The notes under the pieces are model-generated. The model ran no database searches. It saw only the letters and a program-made list of their open reading frames with translations, and had not been told where the DNA came from. Both the position numbers and the translations under genes were made by a program. This document shows, piece after piece, positions 42,082-51,184 of a stretch of DNA of 64,000 nucleotides. The DNA comes from Pseudomonadota bacterium (GTDB lineage Bacteria; Myxococcota_A; UBA796; GCA-2862545). The DNA lies in the NCBI GenBank assembly GCA_005776945.1, contig SXOB01000028.1, forward strand, positions 62,001-126,000, given 5' to 3'. The stretch's first letter is position 1. Every line of letters begins with the position of its first letter.

Positions 42082-44260
42082 CGCGGCGGCGGCTCCAAAG
42101 GAGCGCCAAGGCGAGTAACGGCATCCCGGCCACGCCCGACCCGTTGCACCCGCACGGGGAGGCCGGGTCGGTGCCAACCTTCTCCTCGGCCTCGTCGCAG
42201 CCAGGGTCGATCACGCCGTCGCAGTCGTTGTCGATGTGGTCGCAGACCTCTTCGCGCTCCGGGTTGCGCCACCCATCCATGTCGTCGCAGTCTCCGCGCG
42301 CAACGGACCAGCCGTCGGCGTCCTGGTCGTCGAGGCCCTCGTCGACGGCCAGATCGCAGTCATCGTCGAGGTCGTTGTCGCGCTCGACGGCGCCGGGGAC
42401 GATGTCGGGGTCCGAGTCATCACAGTCGCCGTCGGACTCCGTGAGGCCGTCGCCGTCGTCGTCAGTCGAGGGGCTGCCAGAGTCGATGACGCCGTCGCAG
42501 TCGTCGTCCAGGCCGTTGGCGGGGTCGCCGGCATCGGGGTGGATGGCGCCGTTCGCGTCGTTGCAGTCACCCGCATCCTCAGAAACGCCGTCTCCGTCGT
42601 CGTCCACCGCCGAGGTGCCCTCGTCGATGAGGTCGTCGCAGTCCTGATCGACGCCGTCGGCGACTTCGATGGCGCCGGGGAAGATGCTGTCGTCGGCGTC
42701 GTTGCAGTCGTTGCCCTCCGGGGCGAAACCGTCGCTGTCTTGGTCGACGGAGCCCGAGTCGACGACGCCGTCGCAGTCGTCGTCCAGCCCGTTGGGCTCT
42801 TCGGGCGCGCCAGGCCAGACGGCGTCATTGGCATCGTTACAATCGCCGTCGGATTCGCTCCAGCCATCGCCGTCGTCGTCGTGGCAGGGCAGGCCGCCGT
42901 CGATGACGCCGTTGCAATCGTCGTCCAGCCCGTTGCACGATTCGGCGGCTGTCGGCGCCATGGCGGGATTGCCATCGTCGCAGTCTCCGCCCGCCTCCGT
43001 CGCGCCGTCGCCGTCGTCGTCGTACCAGATCGTCGTGTCGTCGGCGATGCCATTGCAGTCGTCGTCTCGGCCGTTGGGAAGTTCAAGTGCGGCGGGGTGG
43101 ATGGCGGGGTCCGCGTCGTGGCAGTCGCCGTCGCAGCCGCTCGCGCCGTCGCCGTCGCCGTCCGTCGGGCTCAAATGGGCCGCGCCGTCATCGCAATCCG
43201 TGCAGCTCCAGGCGCCGTCGCTGTCGGAGTCCGTTTCGTCGGGCGCCTCGGGGCAGGGGTCGCAGAGGTCGCCAAGGTCGTCGCCGTCGAAGTTGGCCTG
43301 GAGCGGGTCGGGCAACGCCGGACAGGTGTCGCAGGCGTTGCCGTGGGTGTCTCCGTCGACGTCCAACTGGTCGGGATTCCCCACCAGGGGGCAGTTGTCG
43401 CAGCTGGCCGGCAGCCCGTCGGCGTCGAAGTCCTCGTCGTCGAAGGTCGCGTCGTCGCAGTCGGTGCCGCCGCAGTCTTCAGACTCGAAGCCGTCTTCAT
43501 CGAGGTCGCAGCACTGGTCCGAATCGACGCAGTCGGGGTCGTCGCAGTCAATGAGGGTGTCGTCGTCGTCGTCGACACCGTTGGAGCACACTTCGTCGGT
43601 CGGACAGCCGCCGCCGAGGACGATGGTCAGCGTGTAGTTGCCGAGCGGGCTCGCGAGATTCGACTTGCACCAGCCGACGCCGAGGCCGTAGGACGCCGTG
43701 CCGCGCCACGTGTGGCCGTAGCCCTCGACGACGATGTGGCGGGTGGCCCCCATCGTGCATTCGAAGTCGAGCACTTCGTCGCCGAGGTCCGAAGTGTTGC
43801 CACCCTCCATGCAGTCGGCGTCGGGGTCGCAGCCCTCGTCGAGAACGTACAGGTCCAGGTCGCAGTCGAGGTCCGTCAGCTCGACGGTGACGGGGCCGTC
43901 GGCCGGACACACGAAGGTGTAGACGTGTTCGGGGCCCTCCATCGGCAGGTCGTCGCCAAGCGAACCACACGTGTAGTGGTCGCCGGTGCATGCGCTCAGG
44001 CCGTTCGTACAGGTCTGGATGCCGGCAAAGTTGAGGTTGACGTAGTTGCATGTGGCGCCGAGGTCGGAGTCCAATTGGTCGAAGCCGTCGGGGCAGGGAG
44101 GCGGCAACGGGTCGAGGGCGGCCACGAGGGCCGCGCCGATCCACGGACCCGGGTCGAGCCAGCCCGACGTCGTGTCGCCACAGGTCAAGGTGGCAACGGG
44201 GGCGTCCGCGCACGCGGCGGAAGCCGTCCACGACACCATGGACCAGAGAAGCGCGATCAT
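42074..44260 (-). CDS. Secreted protein with MopE-type Asp/Cys repeats and MYXO-CTERM-like tail
   Basis: 728 residues. Signal peptide MIALLWSMVSWTASA|A, a PPC-like beta domain (EHVYTFVCPADGPVTVELTDLDCDLDLYVLD), then at least nine Ca-type repeats of the form DxDxDGDx ... CNGxDDDCDGxID. The C-terminus CGCNGSGVAGMPLLALALLWSRRR has the Cys, hydrophobic helix and Arg cluster of the MYXO-CTERM sorting tag, so cell-surface anchoring is probable. Its start overlaps the next gene's stop by four bases, and it shares the upstream transcript with the subtilase-like protein. Calcium binding is expected from the repeats. No enzymatic motif. Confidence 0.8.
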   Translation of the reverse strand: MIALLWSMVSWTASAACADAPVATLTCGDTTSGWLDPGPWIGAALVAALDPLPPPCPDGFDQLDSDLGATCNYVNLNFAGIQTCTNGLSACTGDHYTCGSLGDDLPMEGPEHVYTFVCPADGPVTVELTDLDCDLDLYVLDEGCDPDADCMEGGNTSDLGDEVLDFECTMGATRHIVVEGYGHTWRGTASYGLGVGWCKSNLASPLGNYTLTIVLGGGCPTDEVCSNGVDDDDDTLIDCDDPDCVDSDQCCDLDEDGFESEDCGGTDCDDATFDDEDFDADGLPASCDNCPLVGNPDQLDVDGDTHGNACDTCPALPDPLQANFDGDDLGDLCDPCPEAPDETDSDSDGAWSCTDCDDGAAHLSPTDGDGDGASGCDGDCHDADPAIHPAALELPNGRDDDCNGIADDTTIWYDDDGDGATEAGGDCDDGNPAMAPTAAESCNGLDDDCNGVIDGGLPCHDDDGDGWSESDGDCNDANDAVWPGAPEEPNGLDDDCDGVVDSGSVDQDSDGFAPEGNDCNDADDSIFPGAIEVADGVDQDCDDLIDEGTSAVDDDGDGVSEDAGDCNDANGAIHPDAGDPANGLDDDCDGVIDSGSPSTDDDGDGLTESDGDCDDSDPDIVPGAVERDNDLDDDCDLAVDEGLDDQDADGWSVARGDCDDMDGWRNPEREEVCDHIDNDCDGVIDPGCDEAEEKVGTDPASPCGCNGSGVAGMPLLALALLWSRRRVS

Positions 44261-47200
44261 TGGCGTCGCCGGCGCGCGAGCCAGATTGTGGGCAAGAGGA
44301 GCAGGCTCGCCTGGCCGTCTTTGCGGCAGCAGCCAGCCTTCTCGTCGTCGTCGATGGCGGGGGGACCGGCCTGAGCGACGAGGGGGGTCGTCACGTTGCC
44401 GGTGTTTTGGGGATCGTGGCGAGGACTGGGCCAAATGCCCTTCTGGTCGGCCTTTCCTTGGGTTCGCCAGACGTGGATCCAGCCCTGGCGGGTGGTGAGG
44501 GCGGCCTCGAGAAATCCGTCGCCGTCGACGTCGCCGACGCTGACCCCCGACGTCGACCAGCCCTGGGTCCTCTTTGGCCACCCAGGCGCGCTGGTGCCTT
44601 CGGCGTCCCAAGCCCCGACGAAGTGGCCCCCCGACGTGGCGATCAGTTCGGGGCGCCCGTCGCCGGTGATGTCGGCCATCGACGGGCTGACGAAGAAGCT
44701 GATGTCGTCAATTTGCCGCGGAAAACCTGGCAACATGTCGCCGGTGGCGCCGCTCCAGGCACCGACACCATGTTCGTAATGTTCGACCGTGGACACGGGC
44801 AGCGCCACGAGCCAAAAAACGCCAGCGCCCGTCATTGCGATGTCGAGGACGCCGTCGCCATCGAGGTCTCCGACCGCCGGATTCGACGCGAGACTGACCA
44901 GGCTGGGCTCGGTGAGGTTGGTCCCGAGGCCGTAGTGGTCAGCGGTGAAGGGGAGGTCCAGCACCTCGTTGCCGTGGAGGTCCACCACGCCGTCGGTGCC
45001 CAACATGGCCTCGCTGACCATCTCCAGGGTGCCGTCGCCATTGTGGTCGTAGAGCGCGACGCTGCTTGGATGACCTTCGCCGATCATTGGCAGGATGGAC
45101 TGGTTGATGAGTCCTTTGCGGGCGAGCGGGAAGCTCGGGAGGAAGGTGGCCGTCGTCAGATCGACGGCGAAGAGCCACGCGGCGGCCCCTGGCGGGATCT
45201 CGTTGGTGCCGAGCACGGCGTCGAGGTCGCCGTCGGCGTCGACGTCGCCTAGGGCGGGGCTGGCGACGATGCGTGCGCCGAACCCGCAGCCGTCGGGGTG
45301 GCAGAGCTCGAGCGGGAAGCCCTCGCGGGTCTGACCGTCGCCGCCGAATACGTACAGGCGCTGGTCCATGGCGCCGATGACGATTTCCAGCGCCCCGTCG
45401 CCGTCGACGTCCCCGAGCGCGGGCGCAGCGAAGATGCCGTTTTCCCAGCCGTGGCCAGGTGTGAACGCCTCCGGTTCCCGGCCGACGATGAAGGTCGGGA
45501 AGCCCGGCAGGCGCTCGCCTTGGGCCGAAAACGCGTCGATGGAACCCGCGGTGGTGCCGACGACGATGTCCGGGGAGCCGTCGCCGTCGACGTCGCCTAC
45601 TGCGGCGCCGGCGAGCGTCCCGGGCGTTGGCAGGGAGACCGCTCCAGAGGCGTACGGCCCGGCGGCGCCATGGGCGAAGGACGGCCACGCGCCCGTCGAG
45701 ACCGGAAAGCCTGGGTGGGGTTCGGCCTGCGCGTTCAGGGCGTGAATGGTGCCATCGCTCGTGGCGACGATGATCTCGTGCACGCCGTCGCCGTCGAGAT
45801 CCACGAGAACGGGGGCCCCTTCCGCACTCGCGCCAAGGTCGACGGGGAACCCGTCGAGGCGGTCCGGGTCACCGTCGACCCACACGCCGGTTCGCGCTTC
45901 GCTTGATCGGCCGGCCGAGTCTGTGGCCGTGAGGCGGAGCAGCACGAGGCCTTCGTGGGCTCTGGCGACGCGGTCGAGCAGGTGCTCGTAGGTCAGGTCG
46001 ATGGCGGGGGCCGGAACGTAGGGTCGGAGGTCCAGCGTCCCGAGGTCACCATCGATGGGGCCCTGGCCCTCGGCGACGAGGGTCCAGGACTCGGGGTCGT
46101 TGCCCGCGCCGGCTTCGAGGCGCCAGTTCGCGAGCGTGTCGCGCGGCGCGTCCGCCAGGCCGGAGACCGAGAGGTCGCCGCTACCGTGGGCGAACCACCG
46201 CGGCGCGTGGAATCTGGCGACGGGGGGGAGGTCGCCAGATGCGATGGCGGCTGCGGCCCGGCCGATCTGCATGCGGCCGGCGCCGAGCCAGGGGTCCCAG
46301 CCCGCGTGGGTGGGCCACGCCTCAGCCTCCTCCAGCTCCGTGGCCGTGAAGGTGACATCGTCGGCGGTCGACGTGAGCAGCGCTCGAATCTCGTCGCCCG
46401 TCAGCTCCAGCCCATGGTCGCGCCCGATGGCGCGGAGCAGCGCCGCGCCGCCGGCGATCGCGGCTACGGCGCCCGTGGCACAGGCATTCGACGGTGCAAC
46501 GAGGTCGACGCGCGGGCCGATGTTGTTGCAGTTCCATGTGTTGAAGTAGCTGTAGGTTCCCTCTTCCTCCTCCATGTTGTTGCCGCGGATCGAATGCACG
46601 TAGAGGATGCCGTCGTCGGCTGCGGGCAGGTTCTGGTGCCAGGACATCTCATCGCCGGCGGCGCCGACGACGACGACGCCGGCGTCGATCGCTGCGGCCA
46701 CGGCGGCTGACGCGTGAGCGGGGTGGCTCATCGCACCGATCGCCATCCCGGCCGCATCGACGCCGGAGACGGTAGCAAAGACAAGGCCCATCCCGACGCG
46801 GTCACCGCCGACGACGAAGCTGTCGCCGATGCGAATCGGGAGGATGGAGCAGTCTGGGCAGACGCCGATGTCCCCGCCGTCGTTGCCGCCGGCCGCTGCC
46901 CCTTCCATCACGCCCGTTCCGTGGTCGGCTTGGCCGGACTGAAGGTCGGCGTAGGGATCGTTGTCCATGCCGAAGAAGTCCCAGCCGGCGATGTCGTCGA
47001 CGTACCCATTGAGGTCGTCGTCCTCGCCGTCGGAGAAGACGGCAATCAGGTCCGATGGGTCGAGCGCGCTGTCGGCCGTGTCGGCGCCCGCGGCCCAGTC
47101 GACGCGCAGGTCGTTCGCGTAGTCGGCGAGGTCGTACTCGTCCGAGCCGGCAGGCACGGGGAGGCCGTCGGCCCCTTGCGGGGGCGGCAATTCACTCAGG

Positions 47201-47502
47201 TTGAGGCGAACTTTGGCGGAGACCGCTGCGTCCTGCCAGTAGATTCCGGAGTCGAGGACAGCGACGGTGGTGTCCCAGCGTCCGGACCCGATCGCAAGCG
47301 CCTCATCGAGGTGGATGCCGCTGCCGAGGGCCAACTCGGCGGGACGAACGGTCTCAACCGACCCTTCGGGTATCCACGAGATCAGCTCCCAGCTTCCGGG
47401 CAGCTCGCTTGGGCAGGAGGACGGCGTTTCAGGCCCACAATCCGGCTGAAGGCCGATAGGATCGTATGCGGCGGCCAATGTGGCGAAGGTCCAAGGCAAC
47501 AT
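44257..47502 (-). CDS. Subtilase-like (degenerate) protein with FG-GAP repeats
   Basis: 1081 residues. The N-terminus MLPWTFATLAAAYD is a short signal-like stretch. The subtilase-type domain (about 75-360) keeps D84 (AVLDSGI) and H194 (DHGTG), but AAGN becomes AAGD284 and the GTS-containing stretch is replaced by PSNACATGAVAA, so a catalytic Ser is not seen. Seven or so FG-GAP/integrin-like repeats (DVDGDGSPDIVVG type) follow, then a CCRKDG ... LLLLPTIWLARRRR tail like MYXO-CTERM. A surface adhesin or pseudoprotease is likely. It is divergent from an intact subtilase with 81 bases between starts. Confidence 0.8.
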   Translation of the reverse strand: MLPWTFATLAAAYDPIGLQPDCGPETPSSCPSELPGSWELISWIPEGSVETVRPAELALGSGIHLDEALAIGSGRWDTTVAVLDSGIYWQDAAVSAKVRLNLSELPPPQGADGLPVPAGSDEYDLADYANDLRVDWAAGADTADSALDPSDLIAVFSDGEDDDLNGYVDDIAGWDFFGMDNDPYADLQSGQADHGTGVMEGAAAGGNDGGDIGVCPDCSILPIRIGDSFVVGGDRVGMGLVFATVSGVDAAGMAIGAMSHPAHASAAVAAAIDAGVVVVGAAGDEMSWHQNLPAADDGILYVHSIRGNNMEEEEGTYSYFNTWNCNNIGPRVDLVAPSNACATGAVAAIAGGAALLRAIGRDHGLELTGDEIRALLTSTADDVTFTATELEEAEAWPTHAGWDPWLGAGRMQIGRAAAAIASGDLPPVARFHAPRWFAHGSGDLSVSGLADAPRDTLANWRLEAGAGNDPESWTLVAEGQGPIDGDLGTLDLRPYVPAPAIDLTYEHLLDRVARAHEGLVLLRLTATDSAGRSSEARTGVWVDGDPDRLDGFPVDLGASAEGAPVLVDLDGDGVHEIIVATSDGTIHALNAQAEPHPGFPVSTGAWPSFAHGAAGPYASGAVSLPTPGTLAGAAVGDVDGDGSPDIVVGTTAGSIDAFSAQGERLPGFPTFIVGREPEAFTPGHGWENGIFAAPALGDVDGDGALEIVIGAMDQRLYVFGGDGQTREGFPLELCHPDGCGFGARIVASPALGDVDADGDLDAVLGTNEIPPGAAAWLFAVDLTTATFLPSFPLARKGLINQSILPMIGEGHPSSVALYDHNGDGTLEMVSEAMLGTDGVVDLHGNEVLDLPFTADHYGLGTNLTEPSLVSLASNPAVGDLDGDGVLDIAMTGAGVFWLVALPVSTVEHYEHGVGAWSGATGDMLPGFPRQIDDISFFVSPSMADITGDGRPELIATSGGHFVGAWDAEGTSAPGWPKRTQGWSTSGVSVGDVDGDGFLEAALTTRQGWIHVWRTQGKADQKGIWPSPRHDPQNTGNVTTPLVAQAGPPAIDDDEKAGCCRKDGQASLLLLPTIWLARRRRQ

Positions 47503-47583
47503 CGCCCCCGTTTATGCCGACGCGGTCGTCGTGCGATCATTCCGCGCTCGAACGGACGGTGGACGTGCTAAATAGTACGGTAG

Positions 47584-50253
47584 ATGACCCGTTTCGGCTG
47601 GCTATGGGCGGTCGCCTGCTCCGATCGGCGCGCCCCAGGACCCGAGCCGTTGGACCACCGGCGTGGTCCCGCGGAGGCGCTCGTCTTTGAGGTGGGCAGC
47701 GGCTTCTCTGAGGACGGCTGGCCCTTGGACCCGACCCTCGAGCGCGAGTGGCGTGACGCTGGCGTCGTCGCCGTCGGCCCCCTGCATCGTGAAGCGCCGC
47801 GCCGGAATCTCACAGCCTTTCTCGCCCTAGGTCTCGACCGTCAGCACGTCGCCCTCGTCGAGGGCGACATCGAGGCCGCCCGCGGCTTGCTCGCGCAGAC
47901 GCCCGGCGTCGCGTGGGGCGGCGCGGATGGGCGAGGGTACGCCGCCGCACCGCCGTCTGACGCGGCCTTTGGTTTGCAGTGGCCTCTTTCGAGCGACGGG
48001 ACCATCGACGGCACGTTGCCGGGCCGCGACATCGGTGCGATCGACGCATGGAATGTCACGGTTGGGGATTCGTCGATCGTGATCGCGGTGCTCGATACGG
48101 GGGCCAACCTCGTCGAGCCGGACCTTGTCGAAGCCCTCTGGGTCAACAAGGGCGAAGATCCCGACAACGGCATCGACGACGATGGCAACGGCTTCGTCGA
48201 CGACTGGGCGGGCTGGGACTTCTCCGGTGACGACTCCGAGCCATTGGACGAAAATGGCCACGGGAGCAACGTCGCCGGCGTGGCGGCGGCCACCGGTGAC
48301 AACGGGGTGGGATTCGCCGGGGTGTGCCAACGTTGTACGGTGATGCCGGTTCAGGACCTCGATCGAGACGGCATCGGCTTCTTGTCGGATTGGGCAGAGG
48401 CCGTCGTGTACGCGGTCGACAACGGTGCTCACGTCGTCAACATGTCCCAAATCTCGCCCGACCTGAGTCCCGCCTTGGAGGACGCGGTAGCGTATGCGTT
48501 GGCCAGCGGCGTGCCTGTGGTCGCCGCCACGGGCAACGACGATCTCGAAATCGCGCTCGTGCCCGCAGCCTACGACGACGTCATCGGCGTCGGTGCTTCC
48601 GATGGGCTCGATCGGCGCGTGTCCATGGCGATTGGTGGGTACTGGGGGTCCAATTGGGGCGACGTTGTGGACGTACTTGCCCCCGGTATGACCATCTACG
48701 GCCTTGACGACGAAGTCGGCGCATACGATGTTGCCCGCAGCGGCACCAGCCAATCGACGCCCTTTGTGGCGGGCCTATATGGCCTGCTCCTGTCGCTCGA
48801 CCCGACCTTGGGCCCCTCAGAGTTGGCCGACTACCTGGCAGCGGGTGCTCGCGACCTCGTAGGCGACCCAGACGAAGACTTGGTGGGGAAGGACGCCTAC
48901 CAAGGCTGGGGCGTAGTGGACCTCGCCCGCACAGTGGCGCTTTGGGAGGCGGGGCCGCCCCCTGGGATGCGGTTGTCCTGTGAGGAAGGGACCCCGGGCG
49001 GGCAGATGGAGTGCCGGGTGGATGGGGCACAACCGAGCTCATTCGTCCGTTTTCGCCTGGGGCTCGCCGAAGGTGACGGGAAGTGCCCGGCCGATATGGG
49101 CGGGCTGTGCTGGGGTATCGTCGGTGCAGGACCGCGCCGCGACCAGCTCACGGACGCGACCGGTTCCGCGACGTTTGGGCAGTTGTTGTCCGTCAGTCGC
49201 GACTTCGGCCCGATGGGGGCGCTGCAAGTGGCCGACCCCCTGGGTGAAAGCAGTCAAGTCAGCAACGTCGTCTTGCCCACGGTCGTGGGATGCGGCGATG
49301 GCGCGATTGGCGGAAACGAGGCGTGTGACGACGCCAATGTCGACGATTTTGACGGCTGTGTGTCGGACTGCACGGCCGACCCTGAGCTTCGGTACTCGAA
49401 GGTCGCCTCGGGGGGCCACCACGGCTGCGGGCTACTCGCCGATGGGTCCCTCGCGTGTTTTGGCGAAGGCGATGTGGGCCAGACGGATGCGCCGCCCGGT
49501 ACGTTTGTCGACGTCACTTCGGGTCGGTACCATAGTTGCGCGATCGACCTTCACGCCAAGTTGGCGTGTTGGGGCCTCGACGACCGCGGCCAGGCATCCG
49601 CGCCTGCTGGGGATTTCGTGGAGGTCGATGCAGGCTGGTACCACACATGTGCCGTCGACGTGGGTGGCGCGCTTCAGTGTTGGGGGGATGACGCCGCTGG
49701 CGAATCCTCGCCGCCCCCCGGATGGCACCGCGACGTTGGCACTGGCTTCGAGTTCAGTTGCGCGCTCGACGCGTTGGACCAACCAGTTTGTTGGGGTGCG
49801 TCGGAGTCCGGGCAACTCGATGTTCCAGGCGGGGCCTTCGCCGCGTTGGCGGTGGGCGGCAGCCACGCCTGCGTTCTCGATGGGGCGGGTCAGCCCACGT
49901 GTTGGGGCTGGAACGCCTATGGGCAAACCACTGCGGTCCCTGGAACGTACGTCGAAATCGTCGCGGGCCTTTCGCACACGTGTGCGACCAACTTGTTTGG
50001 AGACGTGACGTGTTGGGGACGGGACTTGCTCGCCCAGACCCGGCCACCTCAAGACGCGCTGACGGGGCTGTCCGCGGGCCGGTACCACACGTGCGGCATC
50101 GATGATCACGGCGTGGTGGCTTGCTGGGGCAGCAACTCGTCGGGGCAGGCGACACCCTACTGCGGGGACGGCTTGCTCCACGTGCACGAGGGCTGTGACG
50201 ACGGAAACCTGACGGAGGCCGACGGGTGCGACGCCCGATGCATCCCCGAATGA
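47584..50253 (+). CDS. Subtilisin-family (S8) protease lipoprotein with RCC1-like repeats
   Basis: 889 residues. MTRFGWLWAVAC suggests lipid Cys12. The protease domain has the full triad D171 (VLDTG), H226 (NGHGSN) and S389 (SGTSQSTP), plus the oxyanion AATGN. A cleaved pro-region is plausible before it (residues 15-130). After the protease come a beta-rich part, a myxobacterial Cys-rich DDANVDDFDGC repeat near 590, and about seven RCC1-like repeats (HTCAVDVGGALQCWG type), ending with another CDDGN repeat. The region upstream contains TAAATAGT, a possible -10 at about 47570. It likely matures or digests surface proteins. Confidence 0.85.
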   Translation: MTRFGWLWAVACSDRRAPGPEPLDHRRGPAEALVFEVGSGFSEDGWPLDPTLEREWRDAGVVAVGPLHREAPRRNLTAFLALGLDRQHVALVEGDIEAARGLLAQTPGVAWGGADGRGYAAAPPSDAAFGLQWPLSSDGTIDGTLPGRDIGAIDAWNVTVGDSSIVIAVLDTGANLVEPDLVEALWVNKGEDPDNGIDDDGNGFVDDWAGWDFSGDDSEPLDENGHGSNVAGVAAATGDNGVGFAGVCQRCTVMPVQDLDRDGIGFLSDWAEAVVYAVDNGAHVVNMSQISPDLSPALEDAVAYALASGVPVVAATGNDDLEIALVPAAYDDVIGVGASDGLDRRVSMAIGGYWGSNWGDVVDVLAPGMTIYGLDDEVGAYDVARSGTSQSTPFVAGLYGLLLSLDPTLGPSELADYLAAGARDLVGDPDEDLVGKDAYQGWGVVDLARTVALWEAGPPPGMRLSCEEGTPGGQMECRVDGAQPSSFVRFRLGLAEGDGKCPADMGGLCWGIVGAGPRRDQLTDATGSATFGQLLSVSRDFGPMGALQVADPLGESSQVSNVVLPTVVGCGDGAIGGNEACDDANVDDFDGCVSDCTADPELRYSKVASGGHHGCGLLADGSLACFGEGDVGQTDAPPGTFVDVTSGRYHSCAIDLHAKLACWGLDDRGQASAPAGDFVEVDAGWYHTCAVDVGGALQCWGDDAAGESSPPPGWHRDVGTGFEFSCALDALDQPVCWGASESGQLDVPGGAFAALAVGGSHACVLDGAGQPTCWGWNAYGQTTAVPGTYVEIVAGLSHTCATNLFGDVTCWGRDLLAQTRPPQDALTGLSAGRYHTCGIDDHGVVACWGSNSSGQATPYCGDGLLHVHEGCDDGNLTEADGCDARCIPE

Positions 50254-50258
50254 CAAGT

Positions 50259-50354
50259 GCGCGCCGCGGGCCGGGGAACCCGCTTGGCGGCGCGCATCGT
50301 CATTGGGGAGAGTGACGGGGCCAGAGACGTCAGCGCCGGGGGGACGGCGCTGAC
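50259..50354. terminator. Two hairpins between convergent genes
   Basis: Perfect nine-base arms pair 50259-50267 with 50287-50295 (GCGCGCCGC/GCGGCGCGC), and a second hairpin pairs 50329-50337 with 50346-50354 (GTCAGCGCC/GGCGCTGAC) around an eight-base loop. They lie between the stop of the subtilase and the stop of the small lipoprotein, where a bidirectional terminator would be expected. Neither has a clear T-run, so termination is inferred from position and stem strength. Confidence 0.45.
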
Positions 50355-50358
50355 GGCG

Positions 50359-50604
50359 TCAGGTCCCCGTGTCGGTCGGGTCGGTCGGGTCGGTCGGGTC
50401 GGTCGGGTCCGGCGGGTCGGTCGGGTCGGTCGGGTCCGGCGGGGTGTCGGTGTCCGTGTCGGTGTCCGTGTCCGCGTCGCCATCCGTCTGCTGTGTGGTG
50501 TCGTCCGGGATCCCGGTTTCAAGCGTGTCGGTCTTGGTGACGGACTCCGATGTCGTGCAGGCCACGATAGAGATCACGAAGGTCCAGGCCAGAACGTTGC
50601 GCAT
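50359..50604 (-). CDS. Small lipoprotein with Asp-Pro-Thr repeats (paralogue A)
   Basis: 81 residues from ATG 50604. MRNVLAWTFVISIVAC is a lipoprotein signal with Cys16. After TTSESVTKTDTLETGIPDD come (TD)n and (DPT/DPP)n repeats to the end, encoded by eight 9-base units at 50371-50442. It is paralogous to the neighbour at 50800-51063: the first 37 residues are nearly the same while the tails differ. The function is unknown; low-complexity acidic tails in lipoproteins may act as surface linkers. Confidence 0.65.
   Translation of the reverse strand: MRNVLAWTFVISIVACTTSESVTKTDTLETGIPDDTTQQTDGDADTDTDTDTDTPPDPTDPTDPPDPTDPTDPTDPTDTGT
50371..50442. repeat. Tandem 9-base repeat, eight units
   Basis: Eight consecutive units of nine bases, six of them GTCGGTCGG and two GTCCGGCGG, lie inside the lipoprotein gene on the opposite strand, where each codes for one Asp-Pro-(Thr/Pro) triplet. 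Such units can change copy number by slippage without shifting the frame. Confidence 0.85.
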
Positions 50605-50750
50605 CGCGTGTGCCCCCACAGGTGGAGATGGTTCCACCTGTCTGTCGCCATCATGTGCGCATTTCGTGCCGGCCGCCACTGCCCACGTGAAAAAAGCTGA
50701 TCGCGGGTGAGGGGCCTGTTGAATGGCGGCCCTGGCGGCAGATCGCGGGC

Positions 50751-50777
50751 AAAAAAAAGCCCCGCACGGAGCGGGGC
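50751..50777 (-). terminator. Rho-independent terminator of the (TD)n lipoprotein gene
   Basis: Read on the minus strand, a GCCCCGC / GCGGGGC stem (50771-50777 with 50759-50765) with a five-base loop is followed by eight T (50751-50758). It lies 22 bases downstream of the stop of the lipoprotein gene and is the clearest intrinsic terminator in the window. Confidence 0.85.
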
Positions 50778-50799
50778 CTTTGGCCGAGCCGAGAGCCTC

Positions 50800-51063
50800 T
50801 CACATGCCCGTTTCGGTCGGGGGCGTGTCGGTATCCGTCGTGGGCGGGGGCGGCGGAGGAGGCGTGGTGTCGGTGTCGGTATCGGTATCGGTATCGGTAT
50901 CGGTATCCGTGTCCGTGTCCGTGTCCGTGTCGCCCTCGGCGGTCGGCGGCGTGTCGGAGTCGGAAGGAATGCCGGTTTCGAGGGTGTCGGTCTTGGTCAC
51001 GCTTTCCGTCGTCGTGCATGCCACGATCGAGACGACAAAGGCCCAGGCCAGGAAATTTCGCAT
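50800..51063 (-). CDS. Small lipoprotein with Thr-Asp repeats (paralogue B)
   Basis: 87 residues from ATG 51063. MRNFLAWAFVVSIVAC has its lipid Cys at 16, and the following TTTESVTKTDTLETGIPSDS is nearly identical to the neighbour. The tail is a run of about ten Thr-Asp pairs, then a Pro run and TETGM. Eleven 6-base units at 50867-50932 encode the TD run. A clear terminator follows it at 50751-50777. The duplication of whole genes with different repeat tails points to recent tandem duplication and divergence. Function unknown. Confidence 0.65.
   Translation of the reverse strand: MRNFLAWAFVVSIVACTTTESVTKTDTLETGIPSDSDTPPTAEGDTDTDTDTDTDTDTDTDTDTDTTPPPPPPPTTDTDTPPTETGM
50867..50932. repeat. Tandem 6-base repeat, about eleven units
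   Basis: Eleven hexamers (GTATCG, GTGTCG, GTATCC, GTGTCC variants) in a row encode the Thr-Asp run of the lipoprotein on the other strand. Third positions vary between units, so codons are conserved while bases drift. Confidence 0.85.
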
Positions 51064-51184
51064 ACGTGCTCCAAACACCGCCCGAAGGTTCTATCAGGCC
51101 TTGGGTTCTCACTCGCCGCGCACTTGCCGTCAAGTCAGGGTGGCCGTAAGCCGGGACGTTAGGCAGCGGTCGAGGGGGGGTACG

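Noticed and set aside
42236-44374. A 712-residue open frame antisense to the MopE-repeat gene
   Set aside because: The GC-rich Asp repeats produce long antisense frames; the protein is Val/Ala/Arg-rich without any domain or signal, while the minus-strand reading has a signal peptide and clear repeats.
50371-50442. Tandem repeats as a CRISPR array
   Set aside because: Units are nine bases and contiguous without spacers; they encode an Asp-Pro-Thr tail.
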